Shown: positions 1-4,599 of the stretch, piece after piece | Numbering within the stretch: position 1 is the first letter of the stretch | How the letters are laid out: each line of letters begins with the position of its first letter | NCBI GenBank assembly: GCA_021545625.1 | Contig: JAJRVH010000172.1 | Span: 1-6,621, forward strand | Length of the DNA: 6,621 nucleotides | Direction of reading: 5' to 3' | Source of the DNA: Zetaproteobacteria bacterium | GTDB lineage: Bacteria > Pseudomonadota > Zetaproteobacteria > Mariprofundales > Mariprofundaceae | Translations under genes and position numbers: made by a program | Notes under the pieces: model-generated | Told to the model about the DNA's origin: nothing | The model's input: the letters and a program-made list of their open reading frames with translations, nothing else | Database searches by the model: none

Positions 1-44
1 ACCGATGTGGTAGTCGCACCGGCAATGGAAGGTACGGCCTGCCA

Positions 45-899
45 CTACAGGAAGAGACGAACGGGCCAGCCGGAAGCCTCGATTGCAACCGCCATCCGGC
101 GCATCCATGTCTCGGGCAGGGCCGAAAGATGGGCCGCTTCGGCCTGCAGGGAGGGACGGGCCAGGCCGTACAGCAACACCCCGCGCAACGGCACCTGTTC
201 ATCTTTCAAACATTTGAGGAAGTCCAGATAGGCGGCAACCTCCCCATCGGAAGGCGGCTCTCCGTCCCAGGCCATCATGCAGCTCTGAATCCAGCTCGGA
301 CACAGGCCTGCGCAGGTTCTGACCTGATCGTGCAGGCGCCGGGCATCCAACGACACGCCGTTGATCCGGCGAATGGCCTCATCCGTCACCGCATCGACCT
401 TGATCCAGACCTCGCCATAACAGCGGGCCAGCCGCTTCAGGCCCTGCTGCACATCCGCTCTGGCCATATAGGATCCGTTGGTGATCAGGCGCAACGGCAA
501 CGCCAGATCAAACAAGCGCATCTGTTCGGCGACTGCCTGCACCACAGCGTCAAACGCGCGACAGCTGGTCGGCTCGCCATTGCCCGAGATGGCGATATCG
601 CAAAAGGTACGACAATCCTCCGGCACATGTCGCCGCATAAAATCTCCATGCAGGATCTCGCCGATCATATGCTTCAGTTCCCGCTCCAGCAGCGCCAGGT
701 CAATCGACGGTGCGCTCCCGCGCACCAGTTCCGGCACCTGACAATAGGCACAATGCCAGTTACAGGCATGGTTCGGATTCAGGTTAATGCCGACCGACAC
801 GCCGCCGGACCGTCGGGAGACCACCGGATAGACATAGGTCATGCCCGCCGCATCGCGGTCGTGATCGCGCACGCTCAGGCGCCCGGACAAACCGGCCAT
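45..899 (-). CDS. Radical SAM enzyme, substrate unknown
   Basis: A 284-residue cytoplasmic protein with no signal peptide. The cluster motif is C46-x3-C50-x2-C53 (ACNWHCAYCQVP), which binds the [4Fe-4S] centre that cleaves S-adenosylmethionine. GNGEP (106-110) is the SAM-binding GGEP-like motif. ITNGS (139-143) and VWIKVDA (164-170) are the expected later core strands. The block before the cluster, YVYPVVSRRSGGVSVGINLNPN (24-43 and on), looks like a family signature. Six or seven further cysteines (96, 100, 113, 160, 196, 200, 207, 230) are more than one cluster needs. The protein is too short for a full SPASM domain, but an auxiliary cluster cannot be excluded. An alternative start at M20 (842) is less likely because the TGATG overlap points to 899. 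No precursor peptide or carrier protein is encoded nearby, so the target could be a protein, an RNA or a small molecule. Translational coupling to the lipoprotein gene suggests a shared function, which is inference. Confidence 0.9.
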   Translation of the reverse strand: MAGLSGRLSVRDHDRDAAGMTYVYPVVSRRSGGVSVGINLNPNHACNWHCAYCQVPELVRGSAPSIDLALLERELKHMIGEILHGDFMRRHVPEDCRTFCDIAISGNGEPTSCRAFDAVVQAVAEQMRLFDLALPLRLITNGSYMARADVQQGLKRLARCYGEVWIKVDAVTDEAIRRINGVSLDARRLHDQVRTCAGLCPSWIQSCMMAWDGEPPSDGEVAAYLDFLKCLKDEQVPLRGVLLYGLARPSLQAEAAHLSALPETWMRRMAVAIEASGWPVRLFL

Positions 900-901
900 C
901 A
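897..901 (-). promoter_or_regulatory. TGATG stop/start coupling, lipoprotein gene to radical SAM gene
   Basis: TGA (901-899) and ATG (899-897) share one base, and no Shine-Dalgarno sequence lies upstream. This is the third identical junction in the chain and supports 899 as the radical SAM start. The same frame is open to 1163, but starting there would overlap the lipoprotein gene by about 260 bases. Confidence 0.75.
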
Positions 902-2539
902 GGGAATGAACGTCAGCGACGCTGAACTCGCCCGCTCGCTGAGCATGCGCGGCAAATACCAGAGATCCGGACTCATGGAAGAAAAACCCGCCGCGGGATC
1001 GAGCCGGTATTCCCGTACCAAGGCATCCGTCGCAAATCCGGCCAGCAGCGGTGACACGGCAGCCGGCGGTACGCTCGGCAGCGATAGCGCAAGACCGGGC
1101 TGAAATGAAAACAAGCGCCAGAGATGCGCTCCCTGCTGCAGCTCCGCCACATACCCGTCCCACGCATGCGGCGCGCTGTCAGCCCATGCCAGCGAAACGG
1201 CGGATGCCGCCGTCACAGCCGGCACCGGCGGCCAGGCGGCGGGGGCTGACAACGCGGATGCCAGAGGTGCCCGTTGCCAGACCTCGCTTTCGGCATAGGT
1301 ATCGCTGGCCAGGGCATGCAGCATGAAACTGTTCGCCGCCACCGGCCAGATCGATATATCGCGACGGTTCGGCGGCAACAGCTGATTGTCCTTGTGCGAT
1401 ACGAGCTGGTACCACCCGCCCGCCCCGACGGCGAACACATCCGCCCGGACATGGGCCAGCGGCAACAATCCGCTGACCGGGGGCACGGAAAGAGTCAGCA
1501 ACAGCGGCGTTAATCGCGGCTGCACGGCCGGATCGGCAATCGCGGCATTCACCGGTGCAAGGATATGGTGTCCGGCCGGCACCGATGCGGCAAGAAATCC
1601 CAGGTCGGGACGCGGGCTGATATCCAGGGGATTCTCGACGATCGCGCTGATGCCAACCGGTCCGCGCATCGGCATCAGCGCCCGATGACTGCGCACCGCT
1701 GCGCTATCCCCGATCATTCCGCCGATCCCCTGCACCGTCATGCCGTCGCTCAGATAGACGTCAAGCAACTCTCCTGCCGCCAGTGTCGGACCGGCCGGCG
1801 GATTAATACTGATCGTCGCCGGCTGCGGCGTACGCTCCGGCATCGGCACGGCCAGCGCCGTTCCCTGAAACCCCAGCACCGACACAGCATCCCCATTGGC
1901 AAAGACATGCACATCCTGCGGCAAGGGCACGCTGTTAAAGCTGGCAATGCCGGATGCATCGGTCACGGCGGTTACCGCTCCACTGGCTCCCAGCGAAACC
2001 ACGGCCCCGGCCACCGGCTGCTGACTGGCGCCGGTGCTCACGCTGACGGTCAACGACAACACCGGACCGCTTCCGGCAAGGCCGGTCAGCGGGTCCACAT
2101 AGGAAACACCGGGGGCCACTGCCCTGACATTGACAGGAATCACAAGCCCGCCATCGGCCAGCAGCGTTTGCGTCGTAGTGCCGCTGGCCAGATAAATGCC
2201 TGCGGCATCGAACAGATCGAAGGTGAAAACCAGCGGCACGCCGAAAGGCAACAGCAGCGGCACGGACTGGCCGCCGATCGGAAGATTCAGCTGTCTCGGC
2301 ACGCCGCTGCTGCCGACCGGTCCGGTCACGGATAGCTGCAAACGGGCCATGGTGGGAAAGCGTTGCGCCAGCGTGCTGCCGGAAGAGATCAGCACCGTCG
2401 CCAACGTAGATGTGGAACCATTGCCGCCGCCAGCACCGGCAAGAGCCGCTCCGGACTGGGTCGGGTTGCCGGCCTGCGAACAGGCGGCAAGCACCAGTAG
2501 CGCGCAGGTCGCAATCAGGGAGTTCAGAAAACAGCGCAT
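899..2539 (-). CDS. Large beta-rich outer-membrane lipoprotein of unknown function
   Basis: A 546-residue exported lipoprotein. The lipoprotein signal peptide (MRCFLNSLIATCALLVLAAC) has lipobox LAAC, with C20 as the lipidated residue. Ser at +2 lacks the Asp retention signal, which favours the outer membrane. A Gly/Ser/Ala-rich linker follows (about 21-45). Residues about 46-141 look like a beta-sandwich. Residues about 173-215 (PVAGAVVSLGASG, then TDASGIASFNSVPLP) match the carboxypeptidase-regulatory-like or Ig-like pattern found in many surface lipoproteins. The C-terminal half (about 245-546) is rich in Ala, Pro and Leu and matches no family I recognise. The mature chain has no cysteine except the lipidated one. 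I see no catalytic motif, so a structural, adhesive or ligand-binding role is more likely than an enzymatic one. The neighbouring Slam-like barrel makes surface display conceivable. Both ends overlap neighbours as TGATG. The lipoprotein call is solid; the role is unknown. Confidence 0.9.
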   Translation of the reverse strand: MRCFLNSLIATCALLVLAACSQAGNPTQSGAALAGAGGGNGSTSTLATVLISSGSTLAQRFPTMARLQLSVTGPVGSSGVPRQLNLPIGGQSVPLLLPFGVPLVFTFDLFDAAGIYLASGTTTQTLLADGGLVIPVNVRAVAPGVSYVDPLTGLAGSGPVLSLTVSVSTGASQQPVAGAVVSLGASGAVTAVTDASGIASFNSVPLPQDVHVFANGDAVSVLGFQGTALAVPMPERTPQPATISINPPAGPTLAAGELLDVYLSDGMTVQGIGGMIGDSAAVRSHRALMPMRGPVGISAIVENPLDISPRPDLGFLAASVPAGHHILAPVNAAIADPAVQPRLTPLLLTLSVPPVSGLLPLAHVRADVFAVGAGGWYQLVSHKDNQLLPPNRRDISIWPVAANSFMLHALASDTYAESEVWQRAPLASALSAPAAWPPVPAVTAASAVSLAWADSAPHAWDGYVAELQQGAHLWRLFSFQPGLALSLPSVPPAAVSPLLAGFATDALVREYRLDPAAGFSSMSPDLWYLPRMLSERASSASLTFIP

Positions 2540-2541
2540 CA
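2537..2541 (-). promoter_or_regulatory. TGATG stop/start coupling, FecR gene to lipoprotein gene
   Basis: TGA (2541-2539) and ATG (2539-2537) share one base. No Shine-Dalgarno sequence is visible in the 20 bases upstream, so translation of the lipoprotein probably depends on ribosomes finishing the FecR gene. Confidence 0.75.
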
Positions 2542-3258
2542 GCGCGGTAGCACGCTCGGTGAACCGAGGCTGTTTATCATTTTCTGCTGCATCACGGCAT
2601 GCGGTGGCGCATCATCGCTGCCGCCGCTTTTCTTCCTGCGCGTTCCCTCGCTACTGAGTCCGACATCCAGGATAAAATCGTTCAGCCATGTATCGGGAAT
2701 CGCCCTCCCATGCACCGGCCAGCGGCCAGCGAACCGCGCATAGCCCCCTCTTTCAAGCATCAATCCATCTCCGCCCGACGGCGACGTCAACGCCACCCGT
2801 CCCTCGACCAGTGCCACATGTTCGACGCCCGCATCCGCCTGAGCCAGAATATCCGTGCCGCGCACGCCGATAAGCACGGTGCGCATGCGCACACGGTAAT
2901 TCGCATCCGCTCGCCGGAGTTTGCGAACGATGAAACGCGCCCGCCCTCGTACCAGTTCAAGCAACGCATCCACCAAACCGAGGCCGGCATCCGTTCGGTA
3001 ACGTTCGACCACGGCCCGGGCGTGCTGCCCCATCTGCATGCTCGACCCGTCGATAAAGCGCAGTCTCACCCGCGAAGACGGACCGGTTCTGACATGTTGC
3101 CCCTCCACGAGCCGCATGCCGGCTTCGGCAGATCGCCAGCTGCCGTCCCGACCGACGAACACCTCTCCGCTGATATATTCCACCTTGGCCACGAACACGT
3201 CCTGCGCTTCGGCCGCCGGCAAACCGAGACCGATAAACAGTAACGCGACCCAGGACAT
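2539..3258 (-). CDS. Exported stand-alone FecR-domain protein
   Basis: A 239-residue protein with a signal peptide (residues 1-18, MSWVALLFIGLGLPAAEA, likely cut after AEA) and a FecR domain at about 25-176. Its landmarks are ISGEVFVG (29-36), LVEGQHVRTGPSSRVRLRFIDGSSMQMG (50-77), LVRGRARFIVRK (102-113), the hallmark VLIGVRGTDI (128-137) and HVALVEGRVAL (147-157). The tail (about 180-239) is polar, with an RRKKSGGSDD stretch, and looks disordered. Unlike classical FecR it has no cytoplasmic anti-sigma segment and no membrane helix, so it should be a free or envelope-bound periplasmic protein, not a sigma-factor regulator. The same frame extends upstream to 3552, but that would overlap the barrel gene by nearly 300 bases and bury the signal peptide. 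The start at 3258, in a TGATG overlap, is clearly better. FecR domains are often encoded beside CHASE2 cyclases (from memory), which fits this context. The partner or ligand is unknown. Confidence 0.92.
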   Translation of the reverse strand: MSWVALLFIGLGLPAAEAQDVFVAKVEYISGEVFVGRDGSWRSAEAGMRLVEGQHVRTGPSSRVRLRFIDGSSMQMGQHARAVVERYRTDAGLGLVDALLELVRGRARFIVRKLRRADANYRVRMRTVLIGVRGTDILAQADAGVEHVALVEGRVALTSPSGGDGLMLERGGYARFAGRWPVHGRAIPDTWLNDFILDVGLSSEGTRRKKSGGSDDAPPHAVMQQKMINSLGSPSVLPR

Positions 3259-3260
3259 CA
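3256..3260 (-). promoter_or_regulatory. TGATG stop/start coupling, barrel gene to FecR gene
   Basis: The stop TGA (3260-3258) shares its A with the start ATG (3258-3256). A weak purine stretch (TGGGA, 3269-3265) lies six bases upstream, within the last barrel codons. The overlap fixes the FecR-gene start and implies translation by termination and re-initiation. Confidence 0.75.
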
Positions 3261-4535
3261 GTAGTCCCACTGGACCGATACCTCGCTCCACCAGCGACGC
3301 CAGTCCCGGGAACGGGCGGGATCCACGACCGCGCTCGCGTCCATGTTCGAGGCATTGCGCATCCAGCCACCCAGCAGTTGCCATGTCTCGGGCACATCCG
3401 CGCCCCAAAGCGTCGAGGAACGCTGCCAGGTCAAAGCTCCGCTCAGCTTCAGTTCGTTGTCCTTGCGCCTGATGGGCTGTTTCAGAAACAGACGCGTATC
3501 GGTCTGCCCGTAGCTGCGTTGCATCAGGCTCACACCGGCGCGCAACCACCATGCGCCGTCGCTTCCGTTCCGGATGCGCCAGCCCGCATGCAATGCTCCC
3601 TCGAGCTGACGATATGCCTCAAATCCAAGCCGGGTCTGCTCGCGGCCAACGCCCAGAAGCAGGCCTGCCGTCGCGGTATCCACGCGCCAGTCCAGCCGAT
3701 GATGAACTTGCCATCGCCAGGATGAAAAATCACTGAACCCCGAAGCAAAATTCCGTCGTCCGTAAGCGCCATCGACCGCAAAATTCACCGCCTTCCCGAC
3801 CTGTCCGCCGATACCGGCGGTTGCCGCCCAGCCGGCATAGAAGCTGCTTCCGCCCAGTCCGGCCTGTTCTCCCCGCATGCCCAGCCGGATATCACCGTCA
3901 TCGCGCCAGTCCGCATGCATGGCAAACGACGCCTGTAATCTGCGCAGCGCAAAATTGTTGAAATCCTGATAAAGCATATCCTGCCAGCCCAGCTGCCATG
4001 CGCCGTGCCCCCAGGATGTTTCGAGCACGCTTCCATAAGCGCTCAACGACACTCCGGCGCCAATATCGCCCTGATCCCGGGCGGCCAGATGTACGGCATC
4101 CGGAGCAATCACGACATTGCTGTCCACCCATGCTCCGAGCTTCAGGGAGATATGCCAGTGGCGTTCGCCGCTGCCGTAACGCAGGGCCCGCATACGCGCC
4201 CGCCTCGCTTCCTCCGCCCTGCCCTGACCATCAAGCGCCTCGGCCAGCAGGCGCCAGGCGGCTCCGTCGTAGGCATCCCGCTGCAAGCGCAAACGCATGC
4301 CGGCTTCCACCTTTTCATATAAACGATAATCGAGCAGGGCACGGGCTTTTTCATTGTCGAGCAAAACGCTTTCCTGCCGCCGTTCTTCCTCTGCTTTCTG
4401 CGGCACGGCATTTTCGTCCTGTCGCGTCGCGGCATACGGGTCACTTATCACAATCTGCCAGGCATCGGCCGCGACACAAGTCGTTGCCGCCGTCAGCATC
4501 GCCAACAAACACGAAATCGTCAAATGCCTGATCAT
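3258..4535 (-). CDS. Exported TPR-like/outer-membrane beta-barrel protein (Slam-like layout)
   Basis: A 425-residue protein predicted to sit in the outer membrane. Residues 1-23 form a signal peptide (MIRH, hydrophobic core, likely cleavage after VAA); C20 is not in a lipobox. Residues about 38-120 are charged and helical, with one clear TPR-like unit (about 89-118, AWRLLAEALDGQGRAEEARRA). From about 126 to the end the chain alternates polar and hydrophobic or aromatic residues, rich in Trp, Tyr and Gly, as in transmembrane beta-strands. The first strand carries WVDSNVVIAPD (136-146), and the last strand ends EVSVQWDY with a terminal aromatic residue, as expected for BAM-dependent insertion. 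A periplasmic TPR before a barrel is the layout of surface lipoprotein assembly modifiers (Slam, DUF560) and of polysaccharide-export barrels. This protein is fairly short for either, so the family is not settled. The mature part has no cysteine. It is preceded by GAGG, and its stop overlaps the FecR-gene start as TGATG. Confidence 0.85.
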   Translation of the reverse strand: MIRHLTISCLLAMLTAATTCVAADAWQIVISDPYAATRQDENAVPQKAEEERRQESVLLDNEKARALLDYRLYEKVEAGMRLRLQRDAYDGAAWRLLAEALDGQGRAEEARRARMRALRYGSGERHWHISLKLGAWVDSNVVIAPDAVHLAARDQGDIGAGVSLSAYGSVLETSWGHGAWQLGWQDMLYQDFNNFALRRLQASFAMHADWRDDGDIRLGMRGEQAGLGGSSFYAGWAATAGIGGQVGKAVNFAVDGAYGRRNFASGFSDFSSWRWQVHHRLDWRVDTATAGLLLGVGREQTRLGFEAYRQLEGALHAGWRIRNGSDGAWWLRAGVSLMQRSYGQTDTRLFLKQPIRRKDNELKLSGALTWQRSSTLWGADVPETWQLLGGWMRNASNMDASAVVDPARSRDWRRWWSEVSVQWDY

Positions 4536-4561
4536 TGCGAATTTCTACCTCGTATTGCCAT
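4532..4561 (-). other. Nine-codon mini-ORF overlapping the barrel-gene start (possible leader)
   Basis: An ATG at 4561 opens a frame reading MAIRGRNSQ and stops at TGA 4534-4532, overlapping the ATG of the barrel gene (4535-4533) as ATGA. The ribosome-binding site of the barrel gene lies inside it. No Shine-Dalgarno sequence precedes the mini-ORF, and such a short frame can arise by chance. It is recorded because its overlap with the next start would allow coupled re-initiation. Confidence 0.15.
4548..4551 (-). promoter_or_regulatory. Ribosome-binding site GAGG of the barrel gene
   Basis: On the minus strand, GAGG precedes the ATG at 4535 by 12 bases. This is somewhat longer than the usual spacing, but it is the only purine-rich match in the spacer. 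It supports 4535 as the start and suggests this gene loads ribosomes independently, unlike the three coupled genes downstream. I see no convincing -35/-10 promoter pair in the 60-base spacer, so the message probably comes from the upstream cyclase transcript. Confidence 0.5.
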
Positions 4562-4570
4562 CAGAAGGCG

Positions 4571-4599
4571 GTGACTTTTTTCGCCGCCGAAAAAATCAC
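4571..4599 (-). other. Intercistronic hairpin overlapping the cyclase stop codon
   Basis: In the minus-strand RNA, GUGA plus UUUUUUCG pairs with CGAAAAAA plus UCAC around a GCGG loop. This gives 12 base pairs with one bulged G (4575). The cyclase UGA (4598-4596) is in the 5' arm. No U-run follows the 3' arm, so this is not a standard intrinsic terminator. It could block 3' exonucleases and stabilise the cyclase message, partly attenuate transcription, or mark an RNA processing point between the cyclase and the downstream genes. The pairing is seen directly; the role is inferred. Confidence 0.6.

Noticed and set aside
1..44. Start of another gene or a terminator downstream of the radical SAM gene
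   Set aside because: The stretch is too short; no stop-linked hairpin with a U-run and no start with a ribosome-binding site is visible.
129..1103. Plus-strand open frame of 324 codons across the radical SAM gene
   Set aside because: It is antisense to a gene with clear catalytic motifs, has no recognisable domain and is rich in Arg, His and Gln, as expected for a reverse-frame shadow in GC-rich DNA.
900..1163. Longer N-terminus for the radical SAM gene
   Set aside because: The extension overlaps the lipoprotein gene by about 260 bases and its translation shows no domain. The TGATG start at 899 leads straight into the family-like sequence.
1565..2335. Plus-strand open frame of 256 codons across the lipoprotein gene
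   Set aside because: Composition is His/Arg/Gln-rich with no motif or signal. It mirrors the lipoprotein coding frame on the other strand.
3259..3552. Longer N-terminus for the FecR gene
   Set aside because: It would overlap the barrel gene and place a clear signal peptide in the middle of the protein. The start at 3258 is coupled and gives a proper export signal.
4536..4595. Promoter in the cyclase/barrel spacer
   Set aside because: A TAGAAA-like -10 exists, but no -35 at suitable spacing was found; evidence is too weak.
4571..4599. Intrinsic terminator after the cyclase
   Set aside because: The stem is strong, but neither strand has a U-run directly after it, and the coupled genes follow closely in the same direction.
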